NCBI RefSeq assembly: GCF_000813005.1 | Contig: NZ_JSYP01000008.1 | Coordinates: forward strand, 1-64,000 | DNA length: 64,000 nt | DNA from: Flavobacterium sp. KMS | Lineage (GTDB): Bacteria > Bacteroidota > Bacteroidia > Flavobacteriales > Flavobacteriaceae | Reading direction: 5' to 3' | In this document: positions 16,221 through 25,324 of the stretch, one piece after another | Layout: the number at the start of each line of letters is the position of its first letter | How positions within the stretch are numbered: the stretch's first letter is position 1 | Notes under the pieces: generated by a model | Database searches by the model: none | What the model was told of the DNA's origin: nothing | Seen by the model: the letters and a program-made list of their open reading frames with translations, nothing else | Program-made: the position numbers and the translations under genes

Positions 16221-17462
16221 ATGAACACTATAGAACATTGGGATATCCTTTTATCTAATACAGTTAATAAAAAAGCTTTTATTGAAACGGTACTTGACGG
16301 AAATGCCGAAGGAGAATTAGCGGCTTTTAATTCCCTAAACGGAATTCTATTTTCGGACATTGCAATTGATAAATTTATAGAAAAAGAATACCAATATGAT
16401 CTGATTGAAGCTGCTGCAGAATCAAATAGAAAACTACGAACATTCTCCTCGGGCGAACGTAAAAAAGAGTTTTTAAACTATTGCGTAAAGCAAAATCCAG
16501 ATTATATTATTTTTGATAATCCGCTAGACCATTTAGATCATGCCTCACGTATTACATTGGCGAATTCTCTGGAACAATTGGCGAAATCAGTTCGAATTAT
16601 TCAATTGGTAAATCGTGCTGCCGATTTGTTTCCTTTTATACAGAATAAAGCTCAGATTACAGATAATTCTTTTGTTTTAAACGAAATAAAAACTACCGAA
16701 AATAGTTCAAATTCAGTAAAAGTCTCTATTCCTAAACCTGCAGAACCTACAGATTACGATGAAGAAGTATTGATACACATGAATGCCGTTTCTGTAAGTT
16801 ACGACGAAAGAAAAATCGTTGATGCTATTACGTGGACAATTAAAAAGAATGAATTTTGGCAACTTATTGGACCTAACGGTTCTGGAAAAAGTACAATCCT
16901 ATCCTTAATTTCTGGTGATAACCCAAAAGGTTACGGACAAGATTTATTCCTTTTTGGAAAGAAGAAAGGAAGCGGAGAAAGTGTTTGGGATATCAAGAAG
17001 AGAATTGGTTATTTTTCGACTTCCATGACTGATTTATTTCAGAAAAAACACAGCTTAGAACACATGATTCTATCTGGTTTTTTTGATTCAATTGGATTAT
17101 ATACGGAACCAACATCTTTACAAAGACAAATTGTATCGCAATGGCTTGATGTGATTAAAATGAGCCATTTAAAGAATAAAACATTTACACAACTTTCTAT
17201 CGGACAGCAAAGAGTTGCATTAATCGTTAGAGCCGTATTAAAACATCCTCCATTAGTAATTTTAGACGAACCTGTAGAAGGTTTGGATGATGAAAATGTA
17301 GCTTTAGTAATTGAACTAGTTAATCTTTTGGTCAAAGAAACTAGTATGACAATCTTATACGTTTCTCATCGCATAGAACCAGGTCTAACACCTACATCTA
17401 TATTCGAATTAATTCCATCAGAAACTGGGTCAATTGGAAATATCAAATCAAAATCCCTATAA
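16221..17462 (+). CDS. ABC-type ATPase with a degenerate first half (ModF/PhrA-like)
   Basis: A 413-residue protein with two ABC halves and no membrane segments. The second half is complete: Walker A GPNGSGKST at 217-225, signature-like LSIGQQR at 325-331 and Walker B PLVILDEP at 344-351. The first half has a signature-like FSSGERK (75-81) and a Walker-B-like YIIFDNP (95-101) but no Walker A, so it cannot bind ATP normally. This resembles ModF/PhrA-type tandem ATPases of uncertain role. No permease is adjacent, so transport is doubtful. A hairpin terminator follows the stop. Confidence 0.85.
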   Translation: MNTIEHWDILLSNTVNKKAFIETVLDGNAEGELAAFNSLNGILFSDIAIDKFIEKEYQYDLIEAAAESNRKLRTFSSGERKKEFLNYCVKQNPDYIIFDNPLDHLDHASRITLANSLEQLAKSVRIIQLVNRAADLFPFIQNKAQITDNSFVLNEIKTTENSSNSVKVSIPKPAEPTDYDEEVLIHMNAVSVSYDERKIVDAITWTIKKNEFWQLIGPNGSGKSTILSLISGDNPKGYGQDLFLFGKKKGSGESVWDIKKRIGYFSTSMTDLFQKKHSLEHMILSGFFDSIGLYTEPTSLQRQIVSQWLDVIKMSHLKNKTFTQLSIGQQRVALIVRAVLKHPPLVILDEPVEGLDDENVALVIELVNLLVKETSMTILYVSHRIEPGLTPTSIFELIPSETGSIGNIKSKSL

Positions 17463-17464
17463 TT

Positions 17465-17498
17465 AAAAAGAGCCTGAAAATATTTTCAGGCTCTTTTT
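17465..17498. terminator. Bidirectional terminator, ABC ATPase / SulP
   Basis: A 16-bp stem (AAAAAGAGCCTGAAAA with its complement) flanked by A and T runs, placed between convergent stop codons at 17462 and 17506. Confidence 0.9.
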
Positions 17499-17505
17499 AA
17501 TATTC

Positions 17506-19032
17506 TTAATCAGCAGTAACTTTATAAGTAGGATCTTCGAGAATATCTACAATAATATTAGCATTTTTAAGTAGCAATCGGCAATCGTCACTTAAATGAT
17601 ATAACCGAACCGTTTTATTGATTTTTGCATACCGTTCTGTAATTTTATTTACAGCATCAATGGCGCTCATATCTACTATTTTACTTTCTTTAAAATCGAT
17701 TATTATTTCTTTCGGATCATCCTGAACATCAAATTTCTCCATAAACCCCATTGTAGAACCAAAAAAGAGCGGTCCAAATATCTCATAATGCTTTACTCCA
17801 TTATCATCAATATATTTTCTGGCACGAATACGTTTGGCACTTTCCCAAGCAAAAACCAAAGCCGAAATAATAACGCCTATTAAAACTGCCAAAGCCAGAT
17901 TATGCATAAAAACAGTAATCACCGCAACGATAATTCCAACAAAAATATCGTGTTTAGGCATTTTATTAATAATCCTGAAACTAGCCCACTCAAACGTTCC
18001 TATTGCAACCATAAACATAACGCCAACCAAAGCTGCCATAGGTAATTTTTCGATTACAGGTGCTCCAAACAAGATAATAACAAGAATAGTTAGTGATGCA
18101 ATAATACCCGATAAACGAGCTCTGGAACCAGCCGAGATATTTACCAGCGTTTGAGCAATCATTGGGCAACCACCCATCCCAAAGAAAAATCCATTTACAA
18201 TATTGGCACTTCCCTGAGCAATACATTCCCGATTTCCGTTTCCTTTAGTTCCTGTAAGTTCATCGACCAAGTTTAATGTTAGTAACCCCTCCGTTAACCC
18301 TACAGAAGCCATAATTAAAGAATACGGAAAAATTAATTGCAGCGTTTCGAGATTCCAATTAATATTAGGCAAATGAAAAGGAGGAAAACCACCACTTATT
18401 GAGGCGATATCGGCAACAGTTTTTGTCTGAATACCTAAACCAAGAACCAAACCAAAAACAACAATAATCGCTACTAACGAAGCCGGAATTGCTTTAGTAA
18501 TTTTAGGAAACAAAATTACTATTGCTATTGTTAAAGCAACCAAACCTAACATAATAAACATAGGATTTCCCGATAACCAAACTAACTCGCCATTAACAAC
18601 CGTTTTAAATTGCTTTAATTGCGACATAAAAATTACAATTGCCAAACCATTTACAAAACCAAACATTACAGGTTGAGGAACTAATCGAATAAATTTACCC
18701 CATTTAAACAAACCTACCAGAATTTGCAAAACACCAGCCAAAGCCACAGCAGCAAAAACATATTCTAAACCGTGCGATTTCATTAAAGCAATCAATACAA
18801 TCACTGTTGCTCCTGCTCCACCCGATACCATACCTGGGCGACCACCAAAAACAGCCGTAATTAATCCCATGATAAATGCAGCATATAAACCAACCAAAGG
18901 CGGAAAACCGGCAAGAATGGCAAACGAAAGCGATTCGGGAATCATAGTCATAGCCACCGTAAAACCTGCTAGAATTTCGGTTTTATAATCTACTTTTTGT
19001 GTGAAATCAAATAAGTTAAAATATTGCTTCAT
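17506..19032 (-). CDS. SulP-family anion transporter with STAS domain
   Basis: A 508-residue inner-membrane protein. The first 400 residues are hydrophobic and carry the SulP signatures (AMTMIPESLSFAILAGFPPLVGLYAAF near residues 28-55; GNRECIAQGSANIVNGFFFGMGGCPMIAQT in the middle). Residues about 425-505 form a STAS domain (EIIIDFKESKIVDMSAIDAV). SulP proteins move sulfate, bicarbonate or other anions, often with Na+ or H+; the sequence does not decide the anion. The gene is divergent from a second antiporter, 277 bp away. Confidence 0.92.
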   Translation of the reverse strand: MKQYFNLFDFTQKVDYKTEILAGFTVAMTMIPESLSFAILAGFPPLVGLYAAFIMGLITAVFGGRPGMVSGGAGATVIVLIALMKSHGLEYVFAAVALAGVLQILVGLFKWGKFIRLVPQPVMFGFVNGLAIVIFMSQLKQFKTVVNGELVWLSGNPMFIMLGLVALTIAIVILFPKITKAIPASLVAIIVVFGLVLGLGIQTKTVADIASISGGFPPFHLPNINWNLETLQLIFPYSLIMASVGLTEGLLTLNLVDELTGTKGNGNRECIAQGSANIVNGFFFGMGGCPMIAQTLVNISAGSRARLSGIIASLTILVIILFGAPVIEKLPMAALVGVMFMVAIGTFEWASFRIINKMPKHDIFVGIIVAVITVFMHNLALAVLIGVIISALVFAWESAKRIRARKYIDDNGVKHYEIFGPLFFGSTMGFMEKFDVQDDPKEIIIDFKESKIVDMSAIDAVNKITERYAKINKTVRLYHLSDDCRLLLKNANIIVDILEDPTYKVTAD

Positions 19033-19309
19033 TATTTAAATATAAATCTGAAAAGATGAGAACTAATAAAAAACAGTTTTTTCCTACTATTAATATTTCA
19101 ACAATAGCAAAATAACTTTTTTATAAGCGCAACAAAAGTAACTATTTTACAGCGTATATCGTTACAAATCCAACTTTACAAATGAGATAAAAGTCATTAT
19201 TTCTTTAACAAAATCTATGATTTATTAGCGATATTTGGTAAATTACATCAATATTCCCTTTCGTTCCGTATAATAACAATAGCTAAGAGTAATTAAAAAA
19301 GAATCAAAA

Positions 19310-20515
19310 ATGACAATAATAATTACATTTTGTGTCTTATTGCTTATCGCCTACTTATTCGATTTAACCTCATCGAAAACAAGAATTCCATCCGTAATAT
19401 TATTACTCCTTTTGGGCTGGACAGTAAGGCAAATAACTAAATTCCTTGATATCGAGCTTCCTAAATTCACCCATCTTCTTCCTATTTTAGGAACCATAGG
19501 ACTTATATTAATTGTACTCGAGGGAGCACTAGAACTCGAACTTGACAAATCCAAGTTGCCATTAATAAAAAAATCAGCAATAGGTGCATTTCTTTCCTTT
19601 ATAGCATTTGCCTTTGTACTGGCTTATTTATTCCATTATTATGGAGGATACCCGCTTCAAGCCTGCTTAATAAATGCAATACCATTTTGTGTAATTAGTA
19701 GTGCCATTGCAATTCCAAGTGTTCAAAATCTAAACCTGAGCCAACGAGAATTTGTAACTTACGAGAGTAGCTTATCGGATATCTTTGGCGTAGTATTTTT
19801 CAATTTCATATATTATAATACCACTTTTGGATTCTCAACTTTTAGCTACTTTTTTCTGCAGATTTTAATTATGATAGTAATCTCCTTTTTAGCAACCATG
19901 CTATTATCATTAATCCTTAATAGAATTGAACATCATATTAAGTTTGTGCCTATTATTTTATTAATGATTTTAATTTATGAAATTTCAAAAAAACACCATT
20001 TACCAGCACTACTTTTCATCTTGATATTTGGTCTCTCAATTAATAATTTTAATCAGTTAAAAAACTATAAATGGAGTGAACGCCTTCGCTCAGAATCACT
20101 AGCTAAAGAGGTCCAGAAATTTAAAGAACTCACCGCCGAAGGTGCTTTTATAGTAAGAGCATTATTTTTTCTGTTATTTGGCTATTCACTCAGAAGAGCC
20201 GAAATACTTAACCCAGACACTATCTTTTGGGCAATTGGAATTGTAATACTTATTTTTATAATTAGAACGATTCAATTACATCTATCTAAAGTTCCCTTAT
20301 TACCCTTACTTTTCGTAGCACCACGCGGACTAATAACCATATTATTATTCATTGGTATAACTGTCGAAAATCAAATCGGTTTAGTAAACGAATCCCTTAT
20401 TATTCAAGTAATCTTAATCTGTGCCTTCTTGATGATGTTTGGTGTAATGATAACTTCCAAAAAAGAAGAACCCAAAGTCGTGAAAGAAGAAAAGCTAGAT
20501 TCTGGCTTACAATAA
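19310..20515 (+). CDS. Cation:proton antiporter family protein
   Basis: A 401-residue membrane protein with about 11-12 hydrophobic segments and a short charged tail (KKEEPKVVKEEKLDSG). It begins like CPA antiporters (TSSKTRIPSVILLLLLGWTVRQI), has LEGALELELDKSKLP around residues 69-84, and in the fifth-sixth segments shows CVISSAIAIPSVQ and YESSLSDIFGVV, where CPA1 enzymes carry their ion-binding Asp. It is distant from the antiporter at 5552. Probably Na+ or K+/H+ exchange. Downstream lies a block of family B repeats and no gene. Confidence 0.82.
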   Translation: MTIIITFCVLLLIAYLFDLTSSKTRIPSVILLLLLGWTVRQITKFLDIELPKFTHLLPILGTIGLILIVLEGALELELDKSKLPLIKKSAIGAFLSFIAFAFVLAYLFHYYGGYPLQACLINAIPFCVISSAIAIPSVQNLNLSQREFVTYESSLSDIFGVVFFNFIYYNTTFGFSTFSYFFLQILIMIVISFLATMLLSLILNRIEHHIKFVPIILLMILIYEISKKHHLPALLFILIFGLSINNFNQLKNYKWSERLRSESLAKEVQKFKELTAEGAFIVRALFFLLFGYSLRRAEILNPDTIFWAIGIVILIFIIRTIQLHLSKVPLLPLLFVAPRGLITILLFIGITVENQIGLVNESLIIQVILICAFLMMFGVMITSKKEEPKVVKEEKLDSGLQ

Positions 20516-20608
20516 AGTTTTTCACCATTAAGAGATTAAGGCAAATTAAGAAAAAAAAATCAGCCCCAGATTTTTTTTTCTTTTTAATTTGATCTAACTC
20601 TTTGCGAA

Positions 20609-20771
20609 AGGAACGCGGATAATACGGATTCGCTAAGGCGAAAACACGGATAAACACGGATTTTCTCTCATTCCGAAGCTTCGGAATTTATGATTGTTTT
20701 AAAAAATCCGTTTTTATCCGCGTCTTTACTTTTTGTAAATCCGCATCATCCGCGTTCCTTTATAGACAATC
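20609..20771. repeat. Gene-less family B inverted-repeat pair
   Basis: Left arm 20609-20665 and right arm 20703-20771 are inverted copies (AACGCGGATAATACGGATT against its complement) around a 37-bp spacer. The right end TAGACAATCT equals, inverted, the left end of the GxxExxY element at 11245. The spacer contains the palindrome 20672-20687 and TATGATTGTT (20690-20699), which also occurs in the GxxExxY element spacer at 11322-11331. Confidence 0.75.
20672..20687. repeat. 16-bp palindrome variant TTCCGAAGCTTCGGAA
   Basis: A variant of TCCCGAAGCTTCGGGA in which both arms changed together (C to T and G to A), keeping perfect symmetry. It sits in the loop between the two family B arms. Confidence 0.7.
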
Positions 20772-20847
20772 TAACAGCAAATAAAAAGTAAAACCTTAAT
20801 TAATCTTAATCTCTTAATGGTTCAAAATTTTATTCCAGATAAAGCAT

Positions 20848-20874
20848 AAAAAAGCCCCAAATTGGGGCTTTATA
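20848..20874. terminator. Terminator after the rluD-like gene
   Basis: The stem AAAGCCCCAA / TTGGGGCTTT is flanked by A and T runs, 4 bp beyond the stop of the minus-strand pseudouridine synthase gene. It can act in both directions. Confidence 0.88.
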
Positions 20875-20877
20875 TTT

Positions 20878-21924
20878 TTAACTTTCTTCTTCGTCAGTAT
20901 TATGCGATTTCGAGTAATTGCGCCATTTATCGATACAATCAAGAAAATCCTGTGGAAGTTCAGTATCAAAACGCATCATTTCACCTGTTGTAGGATGAAC
21001 GAAACCTAATGTTTTAGCATGCAAAGCTTGTCTTGGCAAAGCTTTAAAACAATTATCTATAAACTGTTTGTATTTTGTAAACGTAGTTCCCTTTAAAATC
21101 AAGTGACCACCATAACGCTCATCATTAAAAAGCGGATGACCAATATGTTTCATGTGCGCACGAATCTGGTGTGTTCTACCTGTTTCAAGCTGGCAAGAAA
21201 TCAAAGTAACATAACCAAACCGTTCTAAAACTTTATAATGCGTTACAGCAGGTTTTCCTATTTCTGGATCAGCAAAAACAGCCATTTGCATTCTGTCTTT
21301 CAAGTGTCTTGCTAGATTCCCTTCGATAGTTCCTTGCTCCTCAACAACATTTCCCCAAACAAGAGCAATATATTCTCTTTCAGAAGTTTTAGCTTCAAAT
21401 TGTTTGGCAAGATGCGTCATAGCAGCTTCTGTTTTGGCAATAACCAAAAGTCCTGAAGTATCCTTATCGATTCTATGAACCAATCCCGGACGCTCGCTAC
21501 TATTCATTGGCAAATTATCAAAATGATGTGCCAAAGCATGAACAAGTGTTCCTGTATAATTACCATGTCCCGGATGCACAACCATTCCTGGCTCCTTATT
21601 GATCAACAATAAAGCGTCATCTTCGTAAACAATGTTTAACGGAATATCTTCTGGAATAATATGATTTTCATACGGAGGGTGTGATAACATCACCGTAACA
21701 ACATCAAACGCTTTTACTTTGTAATTCGACTTTACAATAACGTCATTTACAAAGATATTACCCTCTGTTGCAGCATTCTGAATCTTATTTCTTGTAGCAT
21801 TTTGTATTAAACCCATTAAGTATTTGTCGATTCTTAAAGGCGCTTGACCCTTAGGAACTTCAAATCTAAAATGCTCATATAACTCTTCTTCTAAATCTAA
21901 ACTATCGGTATTATTATTGTTCAT
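20878..21924 (-). CDS. rluD: RluA-family rRNA pseudouridine synthase (RluD-like)
   Basis: A 348-residue cytoplasmic enzyme. An S4 RNA-binding domain lies near residues 28-75 (LRIDKYLMGLI...NIFVNDVIVKSNYKV). The catalytic motif HRIDKDTSGLLVIAKT begins at residue 150, with the catalytic Asp at 153. A later signature, LETGRTHQIRAHMKHIGHP, is also intact. It converts uridines in large-subunit rRNA to pseudouridine; RluD (sites in helix 69) is the best match by length and domain order, but other RluA paralogues are possible. It overlaps the upstream PASTA gene by 11 bp, so translation is probably coupled. Confidence 0.9.
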   Translation of the reverse strand: MNNNNTDSLDLEEELYEHFRFEVPKGQAPLRIDKYLMGLIQNATRNKIQNAATEGNIFVNDVIVKSNYKVKAFDVVTVMLSHPPYENHIIPEDIPLNIVYEDDALLLINKEPGMVVHPGHGNYTGTLVHALAHHFDNLPMNSSERPGLVHRIDKDTSGLLVIAKTEAAMTHLAKQFEAKTSEREYIALVWGNVVEEQGTIEGNLARHLKDRMQMAVFADPEIGKPAVTHYKVLERFGYVTLISCQLETGRTHQIRAHMKHIGHPLFNDERYGGHLILKGTTFTKYKQFIDNCFKALPRQALHAKTLGFVHPTTGEMMRFDTELPQDFLDCIDKWRNYSKSHNTDEEES

Positions 21925-22537
21925 TTGCTGTTTTTTCGTCTCCTGGCACTGCTAGAGAATCTGCTGGTTGACTTTCGTCTAAATAACTTGCTTTTCCATC
22001 GCCCAAAACCAAATCAATTTTTGATGATTTCAGTACGCGATCTCCCACTTTTAAGTTTCTTCCTTTTAAACGCATCTCCAAAACCATATCTTTTCCAAGA
22101 TTAGGAATATACGTAATTGTACCTTCTTCAAGCCCTAAAGCCTTCAATGTTGGTATAGCCTCACGATATGTTTTCTCTATCAAATCCGGAATACGAACTG
22201 ATGAAAAACCAGATGCATTTATCTTAATATAAATCTTTCTACCCACTTTTACCTTCGTTCCTGGCAAAGGATCTTGCTCAACAACGCTAAATTTCGGGAA
22301 TCCACTTCTATAATCCACACTATCCAAAAGTACGTAATCCAGATCCAGTCCGTCCAGTTTTGCCTCCACTTGTTCTTCGGTCAATTTTCTTAAATCTGGT
22401 ACTTCGATTTCATGTCCGTGATCAGTTGTAAATGTTAACCAATGCATAAACAAATAACCTAAAACTGCAATAATTGCAACAGCAATTAGTATTTGCGTAA
22501 AAAATACTCGGCTAGTTAGATACTTACGTAAACTCAT
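21914..22537 (-). CDS. PASTA-domain membrane protein
   Basis: A 207-residue protein with one membrane segment at about residues 12-32 and then two to three PASTA units in the periplasm: EVPDLRKLTEEQVEAKLDGLDLDYVL (from about 40) and RIPDLIEKTYREAIPTLKALGLEEG (from about 114). PASTA domains bind peptidoglycan-like ligands, usually on kinases or penicillin-binding proteins; here there is no kinase. The adjacent, divergent ddl gene makes the D-Ala-D-Ala end of peptidoglycan, which fits a cell-wall role. It is first in a two-gene unit with the pseudouridine synthase. Confidence 0.9.
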   Translation of the reverse strand: MSLRKYLTSRVFFTQILIAVAIIAVLGYLFMHWLTFTTDHGHEIEVPDLRKLTEEQVEAKLDGLDLDYVLLDSVDYRSGFPKFSVVEQDPLPGTKVKVGRKIYIKINASGFSSVRIPDLIEKTYREAIPTLKALGLEEGTITYIPNLGKDMVLEMRLKGRNLKVGDRVLKSSKIDLVLGDGKASYLDESQPADSLAVPGDEKTANEQ

Positions 22538-22700
22538 AAATTTATTTTTATTTGTGGCAAAGATAAAGATTTCGTTCCAAAAAAAATGATAATTTTGTTT
22601 AATACAAGAAAGCAGCTTTATAGTCGCCCTGAGCGGAGTGTAATAGTGTTATTAGATCAGTAAATCATACATTTCCTCACCCAGAGCCAAGCCTAAGATT

Positions 22701-22784
22701 TAGGAGCTATTTCCCGCTATACGCTATATCTTTTTCCATGCAAAAAAAGCATGAAAAAAGGATACCGCTACTATCGGGGCTAGA
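22701..22784. repeat. Dispersed hairpin repeat, family A copy 3
   Basis: Runs from TAGGAGCTATTTCCCGCT to CTATCGGGGCTAG. The apical stem here is CTTTTTCCATGC against GCATGAAAAAAG, different bases from copies 1 and 4 but still paired. It lies in the 319-bp region between the divergent PASTA and ddl genes, which also holds a CGCCCTGAGCGGAGTG fragment at 22625-22640 and no gene. Confidence 0.8.
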
Positions 22785-22856
22785 AACACAAAACGTTTTC
22801 ATAATAACATTGACGATTAAACAAATAAACGATTAAACATAAAAACATATAGATCG

Positions 22857-23828
22857 ATGAAAAACATTGCCATCATCATGGGAGGATATTCTAGCGAATA
22901 TCAAATATCACTAATCAGCGGAAATGTAGTATACCAATACCTTGATAAAACCAAATATAATGGTTTCCGAATTCATATTTTTAAAGAAAAATGGGTTTAT
23001 GTAGATGAAAAAGATGCCGAATTCCCGATAGATAAAAATGATTTTTCAGTAACCGTAGATGGAACAAAAATCACTTTTGATTGCGTGTTCAATGCCATTC
23101 ACGGAACTCCGGGCGAAGACGGATTAATGCAAGCCTATTTTGAGTTATTGCACATACCGCAAACTTCATGCGATTATTACCAAGCCGCACTTACCTTCAA
23201 CAAACGTGATTTACTTTCAGTTCTAAAACCATACGGAATAAAAACTGCTATCTCTTACTACCTAAATAAAGGAGATATTATCAATACCGACGAGATTGTA
23301 AAAAAAGTAGGTTTGCCATGTTTCGTAAAACCGAATAAAGCAGGTTCTAGCTTCGGAATCTCAAAAGTAAAAACTGCAGCCGAACTTCCTATTGCAATAG
23401 AAATTGCTTATAAAGAAGATAACGAAATCATCATCGAAAGCTTCCTTGACGGAACCGAAGTTTCTGTTGGTGTAATCAATTACCAAGGAAAAGTTATCGT
23501 ATTACCAATTACTGAAATTGTTTCCGATAATGATTTCTTCGATTACGAAGCAAAATATGAAGGAAAATCACAAGAAATCACACCAGCGAGAATAACCGAC
23601 GAAATGACTCAAAAAGTAAGCGAAGTTGCAAAACGTGCTTACGAAGTCTTAAAAATGAAAGGATTCTCAAGAAGCGAATTCATCATTGTAGACAACGAAC
23701 CATATATGCTCGAAATGAACACAATCCCTGGCTTAACAACCGAAAGTTTGATTCCACAACAAGCAAAAGCAGCAGGAATTTCACTAGAAGATTTGTTTAC
23801 AAATTCAATTGAGTTGGCTCTTTCATAA
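22857..23828 (+). CDS. ddl: D-alanine--D-alanine ligase
   Basis: A 323-residue cytoplasmic ATP-grasp enzyme of normal length. It begins IAIIMGGYSSEYQISLISG (N-terminal D-Ala site), carries the ATP-grasp strand LPCFVKPNKAGSSFGISKV and the loop IIIESFLDGTEVSVGV, and closes with the Mg-binding EMNTIPGLTTESLIPQQA. It joins two D-alanines for the peptidoglycan stem peptide. It is divergent from the PASTA gene and 111 bp upstream of coaD, a neighbourhood usual in Flavobacteriia. Confidence 0.97.
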   Translation: MKNIAIIMGGYSSEYQISLISGNVVYQYLDKTKYNGFRIHIFKEKWVYVDEKDAEFPIDKNDFSVTVDGTKITFDCVFNAIHGTPGEDGLMQAYFELLHIPQTSCDYYQAALTFNKRDLLSVLKPYGIKTAISYYLNKGDIINTDEIVKKVGLPCFVKPNKAGSSFGISKVKTAAELPIAIEIAYKEDNEIIIESFLDGTEVSVGVINYQGKVIVLPITEIVSDNDFFDYEAKYEGKSQEITPARITDEMTQKVSEVAKRAYEVLKMKGFSRSEFIIVDNEPYMLEMNTIPGLTTESLIPQQAKAAGISLEDLFTNSIELALS

Positions 23829-23898
23829 AGATGCTAAGAAACTAAGGTGCTAAGAATCTAAGATTTTAGCACCTTAATTTTTAAAACTCAAAAAACCG

Positions 23899-23932
23899 TT
23901 GAACCTTTGCCTCTCTGAACCTTTTGAACCTT
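23899..23932. repeat. Family D repeat touching the coaD start
   Basis: Units like GAACCTTTG repeat about every 9 bp (GAACCTTTGCC, CTCTGAACC, TTTTGAACC) and end CCTTAAAAA, 7 bp before the coaD ATG. A related inverted block (GATGCTAAGAAACTAAGG...) lies at 23830-23872. Confidence 0.6.
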
Positions 23933-23939
23933 AAAAAAA

Positions 23940-24398
23940 ATGAGAAAAGCCATATTCCCAGGATCCTTTGATCCAATTACACTTGGACACGAAGATATCA
24001 TCAAACGAGGAATTTCACTATTTGATGAAATCGTAATTGCAATAGGTGTAAATGCCGAAAAAAAATACATGTTTTCGCTCGAAGAAAGAAAGCGATTTAT
24101 CGAAGAAACTTTCAAAGACGAGCCCAAAGTAACCGTAATAACCTATGAAGGTCTTACGATAGATTTATGCCATAAATTAAAGGCACATTTTATATTAAGA
24201 GGATTGCGCAACCCAGCCGATTTTGAATTCGAAAAAGCAATCGCACATACCAACAGACGTTTATCCAAAATCGAAACTGTATTTTTATTAACAGCAGCAA
24301 GAACATCATATATAAGTTCAAGCATCGTTCGTGATGTATTACGAAATGGCGGAGAATACGAAATGCTGGTTCCAGACGCGGTTAGGGTGAAAAAGTAA
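23940..24398 (+). CDS. coaD: Phosphopantetheine adenylyltransferase
   Basis: A 152-residue enzyme of normal length. The nucleotidyltransferase motif T-x-G-H is in FPGSFDPITLGHEDII (T14-L-G-H17), and the C-terminal ISSSIVRD loop is present. GLRNPADFEFEKAIAHTNR is a typical CoaD signature. It makes dephospho-CoA from 4'-phosphopantetheine and ATP, the fourth step of CoA synthesis. A family D repeat lies immediately before the start and takes the place of a normal leader. Probably read with ddl or from its own repeat-derived promoter. Confidence 0.97.
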   Translation: MRKAIFPGSFDPITLGHEDIIKRGISLFDEIVIAIGVNAEKKYMFSLEERKRFIEETFKDEPKVTVITYEGLTIDLCHKLKAHFILRGLRNPADFEFEKAIAHTNRRLSKIETVFLLTAARTSYISSSIVRDVLRNGGEYEMLVPDAVRVKK

Positions 24399-24415
24399 AT
24401 ATTTTGCGTAAGTCA

Positions 24416-24496
24416 TTGCGAGGAACGAAGCAAACACACTAAAATGATAAATCACTGGAACGAACATACTAAATAAGATTGCTTCGTTCCTCGCAA
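24416..24496. repeat. Inverted repeat TTGCGAGGAACGAAGCAA (family E)
   Basis: TTGCGAGGAACGAAGCAA (24416-24433) and its exact complement (24479-24496) flank a 45-bp loop, shortly after coaD. A small AATCTTTTTAATCTGTGG block (family G) follows near 24520. Confidence 0.75.
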
Positions 24497-24562
24497 AAAC
24501 AAAACGAAAAAATCCTTTTTAATCTTTTTAATCTGTGGCAAAAAACCATCAAAAATATAAAT

Positions 24563-24593
24563 TTGTCCCCCTCCTAAATTATAAGTAAATTCG
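24563..24593 (+). promoter_or_regulatory. Promoter of the PhnA-type gene
   Basis: TTG (24563-24565), 20-bp spacer, TAAATTCG (24586-24593), one base off TANNTTTG. The ATG lies 25 bp downstream. Confidence 0.45.
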
Positions 24594-24617
24594 CATTTTC
24601 AAATAAACTATTAAAAA

Positions 24618-25196
24618 ATGAGCATAGAAAGAGAATTAAACAAACGTAGCGGATCTAAATGTGAACTTTGTGGCGCAACCGAAAACCTAAAAGTATATCA
24701 AGTTTTACCAACTCAAAAAGGCGGAATTGATGAAAGCGTAATGGCTTGTAGCACATGTGTAGATCAGATAGAAAATCCAGATAACGTAGATTTAAATCAT
24801 TGGAGATGTTTAAACGACAGTATGTGGAACGAGAATGTTGCTGTACAAGTTGTTGCCTGGAGAATGTTGAGCAGAATGCGTGCTGCAGGATGGCCACAAG
24901 AATTGCTAGACATGATGTATCTAGACGAAGATACTCTAGCATGGGCACAAGCAACTGGAGAAGGTGAAGAAGACGAAAACAAAATTATTCACCGTGATAG
25001 TAATGGCGTAATTTTAGAACACGGAGATTCTGTAGTTTTAATTAAAGACTTAAAAGTAAAAGGATCTAGTATGGTTGCCAAACAAGGAACTGCTGTGCGT
25101 AACATTCGTTTAGACCATGAAAACGCCGAATACATAGAAGGAAAAGTAGATGGTCAGCAAATTGTAATTATCACACAATACGTGAAGAAAATATAG
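24618..25196 (+). CDS. PhnA-domain zinc-ribbon protein (YjdM-like)
   Basis: A 192-residue protein, longer than the basic YjdM (about 110). An N-terminal zinc ribbon shows CELCG (C15, C18) and MACSTC. The C-terminal 70 residues match the PhnA domain: RDSNGVILEHGDSVVLIKDLKVKGSS and KQGTAVRNIRLDHENAEYIEGKVDGQQIVIITQYVKKI. Despite the old name, the family is not shown to act on phosphonates, and no phn genes are near. A promoter-like pair lies upstream and a strong bidirectional terminator lies downstream. Confidence 0.92.
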   Translation: MSIERELNKRSGSKCELCGATENLKVYQVLPTQKGGIDESVMACSTCVDQIENPDNVDLNHWRCLNDSMWNENVAVQVVAWRMLSRMRAAGWPQELLDMMYLDEDTLAWAQATGEGEEDENKIIHRDSNGVILEHGDSVVLIKDLKVKGSSMVAKQGTAVRNIRLDHENAEYIEGKVDGQQIVIITQYVKKI

Positions 25197-25267
25197 TTTT
25201 TTTTAGTCTCAGTTTTCAGTCACAGTATTCAATACTGAAATGAAAACTGAGACTGAAACTGAAAACT

Positions 25268-25308
25268 AAAAAAGGAGGCTATTCAAATCATGAATAGCCT
25301 CCTTTTTT
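25268..25308. terminator. Bidirectional terminator, PhnA-type gene / 25325-25759
   Basis: An 18-bp perfect stem (AAAAAAGGAGGCTATTCA and complement, 5-nt loop) between convergent genes. Just before it, 25205-25262 holds a further inverted repeat built on CTCAGTTTTCAGT. Confidence 0.93.
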
Positions 25309-25324
25309 ATAGTAGATAATCTAA

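Noticed and set aside
20400..20657. 85-codon open frame on the - strand after the second antiporter
   Set aside because: Overlaps the antiporter 3' end and a family B repeat arm.
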